DNA of 64,000 bases from Algoriphagus sp. A40. Lineage in GTDB: Bacteria; Bacteroidota; Bacteroidia; Cytophagales; Cyclobacteriaceae. Made by a program: the position numbers and the translations under genes. Below, one piece after another: positions 9,739-18,114 of this stretch. Each line of letters starts with the position of its first letter. The stretch's first letter is position 1. The stretch lies in assembly GCF_002002735.1 (NCBI RefSeq), contig NZ_MUNY01000031.1, forward strand, positions 1-64,000. Direction: 5' to 3'. Under the pieces are notes generated by a model. That model was not told the origin of the DNA. It did no database searches and worked only from the letters and a program-made list of their open reading frames with translations.

Positions 9739-10128
9739 GCTTAATGCTGTCATGCTTTTTGGATGACCTGGGAATGAAATTGGCTGATTTAGAGCTTGAT
9801 TTTCTAAAGAAAGTCGAGCTGCCAATCTCCCATTCTGTCCAGCACTTAAGAACACGGGGACACTGACAATAATCGAAATCGCCCCAGTCAAGCTTAAAAT
9901 TGATTTAACGGTATGGTTGCTTGATCCATCATAGTCACTATAGGTAGGTGGCATAGCGATAGCGGTCAAGAGAAATGCAGTGCCTGACCCGATAAGGATC
10001 AATCCTGTTTTGTATTGATTGTTACTCTTTTTTAATAATTCAGAGGGTGTGGTTGCTAAGTTCTTTGTTTGCGATTGCGCTTGAAAAATTAACCCAAACA
10101 GGAGGATTGTGAAAAGGAGATTTTTCAT
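9721..10128 (-). CDS. Small exported membrane-anchored protein of unknown function
   Basis: A 135-residue protein with a signal peptide (ends near QAQSQ). A short helix (LLKKSNNQYKTG) is followed by two hydrophobic segments (residues about 41-60 and 77-96) separated by a PPTYSDYDGSS loop. The architecture matches that of its upstream neighbour, which suggests a diverged tandem duplication. Its start codon overlaps the stop of that neighbour by 4 bases (ATGA), so the two are translationally coupled. I do not recognise the family. Confidence 0.7.
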   Translation of the reverse strand: MKNLLFTILLFGLIFQAQSQTKNLATTPSELLKKSNNQYKTGLILIGSGTAFLLTAIAMPPTYSDYDGSSNHTVKSILSLTGAISIIVSVPVFLSAGQNGRLAARLSLENQALNQPISFPGHPKSMTALSLKIPI

Positions 10129-10547
10129 TGCTTTGAGGGATTGAGTGGAATAGAAAAGTTCAAGGCTGGATAAACGTTTGCGGATGGTCCATTTGGCTTG
10201 ATCACTTGCACCGAGTTTGCTCCGATACTTAATTGTGCTGCTTTTCTTGCACTTGAGGCTGAGCTGATGATTATAGGAATGCTAATTATGGTTGCAGTAG
10301 AGCCTAACCCAAAAGCGATTACCCCTCCTCCAAATGCGGTGCTATACCAATCGTTCGAGGCAGCTGCTAAAATTAATCCCAAGCCTGCGGTACCGGCTCC
10401 GATCACCATCATGGTAATCCCAGTCTTTTTCCGACTTTCACTTTGGCGTAGGTATTCTTCTATCAGCAGCTTATTCTCCTGATTTTGGGCAAATAGCTTG
10501 GGCGAAGCTAAAAGAAAGAATGCCAGGATTAGGAATATTTTGTACAT
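10125..10547 (-). CDS. Small exported membrane-anchored protein, paralogue of the next gene
   Basis: A 140-residue protein. The ATG at 10547 opens a signal peptide (MYKIFLILAFFLL, cleavage near LFAQ). Upstream in-frame starts would bury it. After a charged linker (EEYLRQSESRKKTG) come two hydrophobic, glycine-rich segments, about 50-72 and 78-104. The order signal peptide, KTG, then two membrane segments is shared with the downstream gene. Unknown function. Possibly a small membrane complex. Confidence 0.7.
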   Translation of the reverse strand: MYKIFLILAFFLLASPKLFAQNQENKLLIEEYLRQSESRKKTGITMMVIGAGTAGLGLILAAASNDWYSTAFGGGVIAFGLGSTATIISIPIIISSASSARKAAQLSIGANSVQVIKPNGPSANVYPALNFSIPLNPSKQ

Positions 10548-11036
10548 GAGTGATGGGGGTATCTTTGGGAACTTAAAGCGAGTTTTATAAAGCAATGTAT
10601 TTATTCTTTTTTTAGGTGAGCTCTGAGAAATTCCCAATTTGCTAACTAGATTAATTGAATTTTACCAAGGAGATTTTTTTCTAAAAAGAAACGCATGCTG
10701 AAAACAGTAAAGACCCTGTAGTTCACAATCCAAATCGACAATCCGGCAGCCAAAAGTGAACTTTTGCTGTTCAATAAATCCCCTCGATCCTGGATAGCCG
10801 TCCAACTCATGTCTTTTCTACATGGGGATTAAAAGAAAATGGTCATTGAATTAAGTTCCAACATTTGCTAAGCGCTGGCGAATTGGAGGAATAGTTCTTT
10901 CTGGACAGGATTTAATGCTAAAGAACCTCAGAATTGAAAAATATTGTCTAGGTCTTTTATAAAAGAGTAGTAGATAGTTCTGGCAATACTGAAAATTACT
11001 TAACTTCTCAGAACTTTTGAATAGACCCTTGCTAGC
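10548..11036. other. Intergenic region, no gene seen
   Basis: About 490 bp between divergently transcribed genes. No frame has a protein-like sequence, and no RNA gene or repeat was recognised. It must hold the promoters of both flanking units. Confidence 0.4.
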
Positions 11037-11429
11037 ATGCCAGCACAGCCCTTAGAATTAATTTTGGCCAGACAGTTTGGTGATTGCCTGTGCATTCCGT
11101 TTTTTTTGGTTGATCCAGAGGGAAACCTCCTGTTTTACAATGAAGCAGCGGAGGGCATTTTCGGATTGAAGTTTACAGACACAGGTGGAATGAGAGTGGA
11201 GGAATGGACCACTGTTTTCAAACCTACCGACAGTGAAGGTAATCTGCTTGCACCGGAGGAACTTCCTTTGGTACAGACACTGACCTCCCGGCGACCTGCA
11301 AACGGCTCGTTTTACATTGACAATATCAAAGGGGAGCGGATTAAGATCACGGTTTCGTCCTTTCCGGTAGAAGGAAGGCCAAACAGGTATCTGGGTGCAA
11401 TTGCCATGTTTTGGAAATCTGCGACATGA
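11037..11429 (+). CDS. Stand-alone PAS domain protein
   Basis: A 130-residue protein that is a single PAS fold. CIPFFLVDPEGNLLFYNEAAEGIFGLKF (split here as strand, turn and NEAAE helix) matches the PAS core at residues 18-45, and the last strands (RIKITVSSFPVE, YLGAIAMFW) complete the sheet. No output domain is attached. The stop overlaps the start of the downstream metallo-hydrolase by 4 bases (ATGA), so the two are made together, and the PAS protein may sense a ligand or act through the hydrolase. Confidence 0.8.
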   Translation: MPAQPLELILARQFGDCLCIPFFLVDPEGNLLFYNEAAEGIFGLKFTDTGGMRVEEWTTVFKPTDSEGNLLAPEELPLVQTLTSRRPANGSFYIDNIKGERIKITVSSFPVEGRPNRYLGAIAMFWKSAT

Positions 11430-12298
11430 AAGCTAAGATTTGGGGATGCCGTGGATCCTTACCAGCTCCCGGACCGGAAAATTACCAATACGGAGGCAAT
11501 ACTTCCTGTATTCAGGTGACGCATGGAGATACTTGCATTATCCTCGATGCCGGATCCGGCATCCAGAGGCTTGGAAAATTTCTAAGTCCCAACATCCAGG
11601 AAATCCACATTCTGCTAACCCATCTCCACATCGATCACACCATGGGTTTGGGATTTTTTCTCCCACTCTACAATCCCCAAGTGAAAGTCCATTTATGGGG
11701 GCCTTCCTCAGCCTGTGAACCTCTACTCAACCGGATCAGAAGCTATTTTTCCCCGCCCTTGTTTCCTGTCCGGATGAACGAATTACCCAATCATCCCATC
11801 ATCCATGAATTGAGCAACGAGGATTTTATGATCGGTGAAGTCAAGATCCACAGCGAATATATTTGCCATCCTGATCCCACTTTGGGCTATCGATTGACGG
11901 CAGATGGTGCTGTCTTGGCTTACCTGCCTGACCATGAGCTTCAGCTAGGATCCTTCGATTTTCCCAATGATCCCGAATGGACTTCGGGTTTTGAAATTGC
12001 CAAATCTGCTGACATTTTGTTTCATGACGGAAGCTATACGGCTAAGGAATATTCTGGAAAAATCGGTTGGGGGCACAGTTCGGTGAGGGATGCTATTGCC
12101 TTTGCAGAAATCTGTAAGGTCAAAAAACTGGCAGTATTTCATCACGAACCTACCCGCTCTGACGAACAAATCGATCAAATGCTCAAGGACGCCCTACGAA
12201 ACAGGAAGTTGACATTTGAGGTAGAAATGTGTGCGGAAGGCAGTGAATATGATTTTGAAATGGCCATCCAAAGAACTAAAAGTGCTGACCTAATTTGA
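11426..12298 (+). CDS. Metallo-beta-lactamase fold hydrolase
   Basis: A 290-residue protein starting at the ATG that overlaps the PAS gene stop. WGCRGSLPAPG and the GGNTSC segment, then DAGSGIQRLG and the metal motif THLHIDHTMG (H-x-H-x-D-H) at about residues 70-79, are typical of RNase Z/phosphodiesterase-like MBL enzymes. Further ligands are likely in YLPDHE and LFHDG, with a final His in FHHEP. Coupling to a PAS sensor makes a signalling or nucleotide phosphodiesterase role possible, but the substrate is unknown. Confidence 0.82.
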   Translation: MKAKIWGCRGSLPAPGPENYQYGGNTSCIQVTHGDTCIILDAGSGIQRLGKFLSPNIQEIHILLTHLHIDHTMGLGFFLPLYNPQVKVHLWGPSSACEPLLNRIRSYFSPPLFPVRMNELPNHPIIHELSNEDFMIGEVKIHSEYICHPDPTLGYRLTADGAVLAYLPDHELQLGSFDFPNDPEWTSGFEIAKSADILFHDGSYTAKEYSGKIGWGHSSVRDAIAFAEICKVKKLAVFHHEPTRSDEQIDQMLKDALRNRKLTFEVEMCAEGSEYDFEMAIQRTKSADLI

Positions 12299-12334
12299 TC
12301 CGAGTCTGCCTTTCTTTAGTTTCTCGAATTAAGA

Positions 12335-13081
12335 TTAATTTTCAGGATACCAGTTTCTTAACCTTACATCCACTTTTGGAGCAGAGACATTGACCAATTG
12401 TTTGAACTTCTCCGTATCGCTCAGTCCCTCTCCACCGCGGTAATGAAAAGGATAAACTATCCCTGGCTGAAACTCCGAAACAGCACTTGCTGCCTGCTCC
12501 ACATCCATGGTAAATGGCAGGTTCATACAGACAAAGGCCACATCCACATTTTTCAGAGACCTCATTTCCGGAATGTCTTCGGTGTCTCCGGAAATGTAAA
12601 TCTGCTTTCCTCCCAATGTGACGACATATCCGTTTCCGCGCCCTTTGGGATGGCGACTGTCGGCAGTTTCAGGGATGTTATACATCGGAATAGCTTCGAT
12701 TTTGGCTTCCAAAAGTGTTTTGGTTTGTCCGTTGCCCAGGATTTCGATGGCTTTGTATTTTCCGGAAGGAAGTTTATCCGCAACGGCTTGAGGAGCTACG
12801 AGGATCGCTTGGCTGAGATCCAAACCGTCCAAAGTCTCCTGATTGTGGTGGTCTCCGTGGATATCGGTGATCAGGACCAAGTCGGCAGGTTTTTGCCCGA
12901 CAAATTTAGCAGCTCCGCCATAGGGGTCAACATAAATTGTCATGCCCTTGTATTCCAAAATCAAGGTTCCGTGGAGGATAGGCCGAATGTTAATGTCGCC
13001 GCCTTTGGCCGGAATTAGGTCTTGGGCTGAGGCTGAAAAGGCCAGGGCAGTGAAAAGCAGAGAAAGAGAAAGATTTTTCAT
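12335..13081 (-). CDS. Periplasmic metallo-beta-lactamase fold hydrolase (UlaG-like)
   Basis: A 248-residue exported protein with a signal peptide ending at FSASAQ. The core resembles the L-ascorbate lactonase/UlaG-like group: HGTLILEYKGMTIYVDPYGG, then the metal motif ITDIHGDHHNQ, later YISGDTEDIPE and a final His in VYPFHYRGGEG. These enzymes are small-molecule lactonases or esterases. The substrate is unknown. Convergent with the cytosolic MBL enzyme before it, but the two are not close paralogues. Confidence 0.82.
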   Translation of the reverse strand: MKNLSLSLLFTALAFSASAQDLIPAKGGDINIRPILHGTLILEYKGMTIYVDPYGGAAKFVGQKPADLVLITDIHGDHHNQETLDGLDLSQAILVAPQAVADKLPSGKYKAIEILGNGQTKTLLEAKIEAIPMYNIPETADSRHPKGRGNGYVVTLGGKQIYISGDTEDIPEMRSLKNVDVAFVCMNLPFTMDVEQAASAVSEFQPGIVYPFHYRGGEGLSDTEKFKQLVNVSAPKVDVRLRNWYPEN

Positions 13082-13261
13082 CGGATATGTTATTAAAAGA
13101 AACTGAGAGATTGACGATCTGTTTTTCCGTCTGTCAAAGAGTGGAATAGTAATTTCGGGGATTTTGGTGCTTTTGCTTTTTCGTAATCAAATATTTACTT
13201 GGCGAGTTTGCAAAGGAAGCCCCAAATCCAGGTATAAGAGCGAGATGATACAAGGTGGATT

Positions 13262-14203
13262 TCAAATAGAGGGATATTGGAGCTTATCGAGGTTTAATTG
13301 CTTTATCAATATACCGACCATACTGTCCATCCGGGAAAAGGCGAACCATTTCTTGCCGAGATCCTTCAGTGAAGCTCCGATATGGTAGAGTTCTGTCCTG
13401 TCCAGGATCAGAAATCGGTCATGGCTTTGGGCCAGAGATTTTACCTCGATTTCTGGATATTGGGCATGGTGTTTTTCCAGATCCAATTGAAATGCCTTGG
13501 TGATTGACTTGGTATAAATGATCGCTTTTACCCCTTTATGCCGTTTGGATAATAGAGTCAAAACTGATTCATCTACATAGTTGTCAATTAGAATTATCTC
13601 CTTTTTGGCATTTTTGATCAGCCCGGCTACAAAGGCATAGGCGTCAAAAATCTGCCCATCAAAGAATATCCCTTTGTCCGGTTCGGGTTGTCCGGCTTCC
13701 ATAGCTTTGAAAATCCGTTCTATCTTTTCTTCGGTTTGGATTTGCTTGATTTCCAACTGATCTAATCGATGGAAAACCGAGGCGTTTTGTAGTAGGAACT
13801 TCCGCATTGATACAAATGCCTGGATGATTTGGATGCTGACTTGAACTGCTATTTCACTTCTCAAAACTGCTGAAAGCATAGCTACCCCTTGTTCGGTGAA
13901 GGCGTGTGGCAAATATTTAATGTTTTTTCCGCGACTGTGTTTTTCTCCTTTCAAGATCACAGTTTGTGATCTTGAAAGAGGCTTATCATTTAAGGTCACA
14001 TTTTGTGACCTTAAATGATAAGCCTCTTTAATTGTCAACTGGAAACTGAAATCTTCTGGAAATCGCTCCAAATTTCTCTTTACAGCCTGGTTAATTGTTC
14101 TGGTTTCTACTTGATAGAGCTCCGCCAAATCACTGTCCAGCATCACCTGAACACCCCTGATCGTGTAAATCCTGTTTTCGATTGTCAAGTCATTCATTAC
14201 CAA
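13262..14203 (-). CDS. ORF6N domain protein with PLD-like C-terminal region
   Basis: A 313-residue protein. Residues 8-115 form an ORF6N DNA-binding domain of the phage KilA-N/ORF6N group (VMLDSDLAELYQVETRTINQAVKRN and later LPHAFTEQGVAMLSAVLRS). A helical linker (about 130-165) leads to a region with ILIDNYVDESVLTLL and SHDRFLILDRTELYHIGASLKDLGKKW, which resembles the second half of a phospholipase-D fold with HDR in place of HxK. Between the two ORF6N halves the coding sequence contains two nested perfect palindromes. Such genes are scattered and often multicopy in Bacteroidota. The role is unknown. Confidence 0.85.
   Translation of the reverse strand: MVMNDLTIENRIYTIRGVQVMLDSDLAELYQVETRTINQAVKRNLERFPEDFSFQLTIKEAYHLRSQNVTLNDKPLSRSQTVILKGEKHSRGKNIKYLPHAFTEQGVAMLSAVLRSEIAVQVSIQIIQAFVSMRKFLLQNASVFHRLDQLEIKQIQTEEKIERIFKAMEAGQPEPDKGIFFDGQIFDAYAFVAGLIKNAKKEIILIDNYVDESVLTLLSKRHKGVKAIIYTKSITKAFQLDLEKHHAQYPEIEVKSLAQSHDRFLILDRTELYHIGASLKDLGKKWFAFSRMDSMVGILIKQLNLDKLQYPSI
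13948..14029. repeat. Two nested perfect palindromes inside the ORF6N gene
   Basis: Palindrome 1 has 14-base arms (13948-13961 and 13965-13978) with a GTT loop. Palindrome 2 has 26-base arms (13975-14000 and 14004-14029) with a TTT loop. They overlap by 4 bases and share the core AAGRTCACA-N3-TGTGAYCTT, so they look like two versions of one element. Translated, they give the parallel peptides RSQNVTL and RSQTVIL. Confidence 0.9.
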
Positions 14204-14220
14204 TTCTTCCTTCTAAATTC

Positions 14221-15759
14221 TCACCCCGCCCATCCTTCTCTATCCAAGCTTCTGTACTGGATAGCCTCTGCTAAATGCTCGACTTTGATGTTCTCACTTT
14301 CTGCGATATCGGCGATGGTTCGGGCTACTTTCAGAATCCGGTCATATGCTCTGGCTGACAGCCCAAGCCGCTCCATGGCCGTTTTGAGCAGGGCTTTTCC
14401 GGCTTCGTTGATCTGACAGATTTCTTTGACCAAGTGAGATGGCATCATGGCATTGCAAAAGACTTCAGGGTTGTTTTGGAAGCGTTCTGCTTGTCTTTCT
14501 CGGCCTTTAATCACTCGCTCTCGGATGGATTTGCTGTTTTCGCTTTTGCGGGTGGAGGTCATTTCCTCAAACTTCACAGGAGTCACTTCCACATGGAGAT
14601 CGATTCGGTCAAGAAGTGGCCCGCTGACCTTATTCAGATAGCGCTGCACAATGCCCGGCCCGCAGACACATTCCTTTTCCGGATGGTTGTAGTAGCCACA
14701 GGGACATGGGTTCATGCTGGCGATCAGCATAAAGTTCGCCGGGTAGTCCACAGAGATTTTTGCCCTGGAGATCGTCACTTTTCGCTCTTCCAAGGGTTGG
14801 CGCATTACTTCCAAAACCGTCCGTTTGAATTCGGGTAATTCATCCAAGAAAAGCACACCATTGTGTGCCAGGGAGATTTCTCCAGGTTGGGGATTGCCTC
14901 CGCCACCTACCAATGCCACATCTGAAATGGTGTGATGGGGACTTCGAAAAGGCCGCTGGGCCAGAAGTGAGGCGTGTTTTCCAAGCTTTCCCGCTACTGA
15001 GTGGATCTTGGTAGTTTCCAGTGCTTCCTGGAGCGAAAGGGGAGGAAGAATGGAAGGAAGCCGCTTGGCCAACATGGTTTTGCCTGCTCCGGGAGGACCG
15101 ATCATGATCACGTTGTGACCTCCGGCGGCAGCGATTTCCATGGCGCGTTTGATGTTTTCCTGGCCTTGGACATCGGCAAAATCAAACTCATTTGCATCCA
15201 GAGAATGGTAAAAGATCTCCCGTGTATCAGTGACCAAGGGTTCGATTTCCAGATTTCCCTGAAGAAAATCCACTGCCTGATCCAGGGTTTCCACTCCAAT
15301 AATGTCTATGTTATTGACGATGGAGGCTTCTTTAGCATTTTCCAATGGCAGAATAAATCCCTTGAATCCCCGCTTTCGGGCCTCGATCGCGATGGGCAGG
15401 ACCCCTTTGATCGGACGTAAATTTCCATCTAGGGAAAGCTCGCCCATAATTACATAGCGGTCAAGTTCGGGGAAAATGACCTGCTCTGAGGCCTGCAATA
15501 TTCCCATTGCAATCGGTAGATCATAAGCAGATCCTTCCTTTCGTACATCAGCCGGAGCAAGGTTGATGACGACCTTTTGCCGTGGCATTCGGTAATTGAA
15601 GTATTTAAGTGCAGATTCTACGCGCTGTTGGGATTCTTTCACTGCAGAATCCGGCAACCCAACCATGTAGAAACTGGTGCCCTGACCCACATTGACTTCG
15701 ATGGTGATCAGATTGGCGTCTACCCCGGAGACGGCACTTCCAAAAGTTTTAGCTACCAT
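14221..15759 (-). CDS. comM: YifB/ComM family Mg-chelatase-like AAA+ ATPase
   Basis: A 512-residue ATPase of the ComM/YifB family, which promotes branch migration during integration of incoming DNA. The N-terminal ChlI-like domain (about 1-170) precedes the AAA+ core with Walker A GPPGAGKTMLAKRLP, Walker B GVLFLDELPEF and the zinc-ribbon-like CPCGYYNHPEKECVCG. The C-terminal helical domain includes LSARAYDRILKVARTIAD. Length is normal. It is separated from the upstream gene by a terminator, so it is probably transcribed from its own promoter. Confidence 0.95.
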   Translation of the reverse strand: MVAKTFGSAVSGVDANLITIEVNVGQGTSFYMVGLPDSAVKESQQRVESALKYFNYRMPRQKVVINLAPADVRKEGSAYDLPIAMGILQASEQVIFPELDRYVIMGELSLDGNLRPIKGVLPIAIEARKRGFKGFILPLENAKEASIVNNIDIIGVETLDQAVDFLQGNLEIEPLVTDTREIFYHSLDANEFDFADVQGQENIKRAMEIAAAGGHNVIMIGPPGAGKTMLAKRLPSILPPLSLQEALETTKIHSVAGKLGKHASLLAQRPFRSPHHTISDVALVGGGGNPQPGEISLAHNGVLFLDELPEFKRTVLEVMRQPLEERKVTISRAKISVDYPANFMLIASMNPCPCGYYNHPEKECVCGPGIVQRYLNKVSGPLLDRIDLHVEVTPVKFEEMTSTRKSENSKSIRERVIKGRERQAERFQNNPEVFCNAMMPSHLVKEICQINEAGKALLKTAMERLGLSARAYDRILKVARTIADIAESENIKVEHLAEAIQYRSLDREGWAG

Positions 15760-15767
15760 AGCGGAAA

Positions 15768-15793
15768 TAAAAAAAGGAGACGTTTGGTCTCCT
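15768..15793 (-). terminator. Intrinsic terminator
   Basis: On the minus strand, stem AGGAGAC/GTCTCCT with a 5-base loop followed by a run of T residues. It lies just after the small membrane-protein gene and before comM. Confidence 0.75.
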
Positions 15794-15822
15794 CAATATA
15801 CTCGTTTGTGAAAATTAAATCT

Positions 15823-16191
15823 TTATTGATCCGTGAAATTTTGCCTTGGACGGAGGATTCCACCGGTTTCCTCCTGATTTTTTTGTGGAACTGATTTGGT
15901 CGGCTGGACGACTTTCGGATGCTCAAAGTCGTAAAGTTTTGCCTTCAGTTCATTCATTTCTGCCTGCATTTTCCTAATCTGGTCATTCACATTTCTGGCT
16001 TGAATCATACTTGCACCGTATGCTGCCAAAAACAAAATAAACCCAGTCAGAAAGACTTTCACCATGGATTCCGGAGTCAGAGGATCCATTCCAAAGGTTG
16101 ATCCCAAAACGTTGAATGAAAAGAAAAAGATTAAGAACAACAGGAAGTAGATCAAGACTGCCAGTTGAAGGAATTGCGCTATTTTTTTCAT
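15823..16191 (-). CDS. Small membrane protein with coiled coil
   Basis: A 122-residue protein with two transmembrane helices (about residues 10-30 and 48-66). A cytosolic coiled coil (ARNVNDQIRKMQAEMNELKAKLYDFEH) and a proline-rich tail follow. It is unrecognised. It lies 31 bases after the MsbA-like exporter on the same strand and ends at a terminator, so it may be co-transcribed with the exporter. Confidence 0.7.
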   Translation of the reverse strand: MKKIAQFLQLAVLIYFLLFLIFFFSFNVLGSTFGMDPLTPESMVKVFLTGFILFLAAYGASMIQARNVNDQIRKMQAEMNELKAKLYDFEHPKVVQPTKSVPQKNQEETGGILRPRQNFTDQ

Positions 16192-16222
16192 GGTTTCGTC
16201 AAATAGTGTTTTCCTAATTTAA

Positions 16223-18058
16223 TCAAACCGACTGAATACTCGATAGTTTCTGATAAAGTCCTTCGATTGCCATCAGGTCTGAATGGGAACCTCTTTGAAC
16301 GATTTGGCCCTTTTCGATGACTAAAATTTCATCTGCATGCTGAATGGTGCTGAGTCGATGCGCAATCACCAAAGTCGTTCGGTTGGTCATAAGCTTGGTC
16401 AAAGCTTCCTGGACCAAAAGTTCTGACTCGGAGTCCAAAGCCGATGTCGCTTCATCCAAAATCAATATCGGAGGATTTTTCAAAACCGCCCGGGCAATAC
16501 TCAATCGTTGTCTTTGCCCTCCAGAAAGCTTGGATCCGCGCTCTCCGATTGAGGTCTGATAGCCTTTTTCCAATTGGGAAATGAAGCTGTGAGCGTTTGC
16601 AATTTTCGCGGCTTCGATGACTTGGTCCTCGGTGGCATTTTCAATACCAAAAGCGATATTGTTGAAAACCGTGTCATTGAAAAGGATCGATTCCTGCGTA
16701 ACGATTCCCATCAGGCTTCTTAAATCTGAGGGAGAAAAATCCCGGATGTCTGTCCCATCTAACAGAATCGATCCCGAAGTAGGATCATAAAATCTCGGAA
16801 CCAAATCTGCCAAGGTTGATTTGCCGCCTCCGGAAGGTCCTACCAAAGCAATGGTTTTTCCTCTTTCAAGTCTGAAATTAACGTCCTTCAATACCAGCTT
16901 ATCCTCATAGGCAAAGGATACTTTGCTGAATTCAATGGCGTTTTGAAAACCTGTGATTTTCTTCGGATTAGCGGGCGAAATGATATTGCTTTTGGTGTCT
17001 ACCACTTCAAAAATCCGCTCGGCCGAAGCAATTCCACGCTGGATACTTGATACTGCCCGAGAGATTTCCTTGGCGGGATTGAGCACCTGAGTGAAGATGA
17101 TGATGTAAGTGATAAAGTCAGAAGCGCCCAAGTCCGACTCACCGCTCAGCACCAAACTGCCACCGTAGACGAGAATTCCTGCTACCACACTCACTCCCAA
17201 AAACTGGGAAATTGGGGAGGCCAACTCGTTTTTTCGAGCCATACTCACATTCACATGGGAATAATAGTCAGTTTCCATGTCGAATTTTTTTCCGATAAAC
17301 CGCTCGGCATTGAAGGCTTTGATCACCCTCATTCCTCCCAAAGTTTCATCCAGAATGTTGACAATCCGCCCAAGAGATTGCTGACTTTGAACCGCTCTTT
17401 TTTTCAATCTTCGGGTAATTCCTCCGATTATCGCTCCCGAAATGGGAATAATCAAAATCGTAAAAAGAGTCAGTTTGACCGACATGAAAAACAGAACGGC
17501 GAAGTATAAAATTATGGTCAGCGGTTCCCTGAATACGACACGAAGAGATTGTACAATCGTGTTTTCCACCTCTTGCACATCATTGGTCATCTTGGACATC
17601 AGGTCTCCTTTGCGCTCGTTGGAAAAGTAGCCGATATGCAATGCGCCGACTTTTTCAAAAATATCCATCCGCATTCCCTTGATCACCGTGGCGCGGACTT
17701 TTGCCAAGACAACTCCCGACAAATAAGTAAATAGGTTGGATAGGAAGACAGAAAAGACGATGATAATACAGACAAAAACCAGCGTTCCCATCTTTCCATA
17801 GTCATCCTGAACGGTCAGAAACTGATGGTTGAATAGTCCGGTAAAGTACTCAATCGAAAAAGAGAAAGGAGGTAGTGTTCTGAATTTCTCCAAAGTCACG
17901 GGCTCCACCTGCTCAAAAATCACATCAAAAAGTGGCTTGAGAAGAGTGAAATTGATCAACCCAAAAATGATGGAAAACAGGGTGTAAAGGATGTATGTGG
18001 GTACGAATCTGCCAAACGGGCGTGCATAGGACAGAATTCGCAGGTAGGTTTTCATCAA
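16223..18058 (-). CDS. ABC exporter, fused permease-ATPase (MsbA-like)
   Basis: A 611-residue half-transporter that works as a homodimer. Six transmembrane helices span about residues 15-330. The ATPase has Walker A GPSGGGKSTL, signature LSGGQRQRLSIARA, Walker B ILILDEATSALD and the switch His in IAHRLS. Length and order match MsbA/lipid exporters, and an essential lipid A-core flippase role is plausible. Drug export cannot be excluded. It lies just downstream of the RemB-like gene (56-bp gap) and may be in one transcript with it. Confidence 0.92.
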   Translation of the reverse strand: MMKTYLRILSYARPFGRFVPTYILYTLFSIIFGLINFTLLKPLFDVIFEQVEPVTLEKFRTLPPFSFSIEYFTGLFNHQFLTVQDDYGKMGTLVFVCIIIVFSVFLSNLFTYLSGVVLAKVRATVIKGMRMDIFEKVGALHIGYFSNERKGDLMSKMTNDVQEVENTIVQSLRVVFREPLTIILYFAVLFFMSVKLTLFTILIIPISGAIIGGITRRLKKRAVQSQQSLGRIVNILDETLGGMRVIKAFNAERFIGKKFDMETDYYSHVNVSMARKNELASPISQFLGVSVVAGILVYGGSLVLSGESDLGASDFITYIIIFTQVLNPAKEISRAVSSIQRGIASAERIFEVVDTKSNIISPANPKKITGFQNAIEFSKVSFAYEDKLVLKDVNFRLERGKTIALVGPSGGGKSTLADLVPRFYDPTSGSILLDGTDIRDFSPSDLRSLMGIVTQESILFNDTVFNNIAFGIENATEDQVIEAAKIANAHSFISQLEKGYQTSIGERGSKLSGGQRQRLSIARAVLKNPPILILDEATSALDSESELLVQEALTKLMTNRTTLVIAHRLSTIQHADEILVIEKGQIVQRGSHSDLMAIEGLYQKLSSIQSV

Positions 18059-18114
18059 ATGAATTGGTGGGAATCAGCCTGCAAGTTACGCAAAATTGAT
18101 TGCACAGGTTTTTG

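Noticed and set aside
12398..13018. A 206-codon plus-strand open frame opposite the exported MBL gene
   Set aside because: Antisense shadow of a gene with clear metal motifs and signal peptide.
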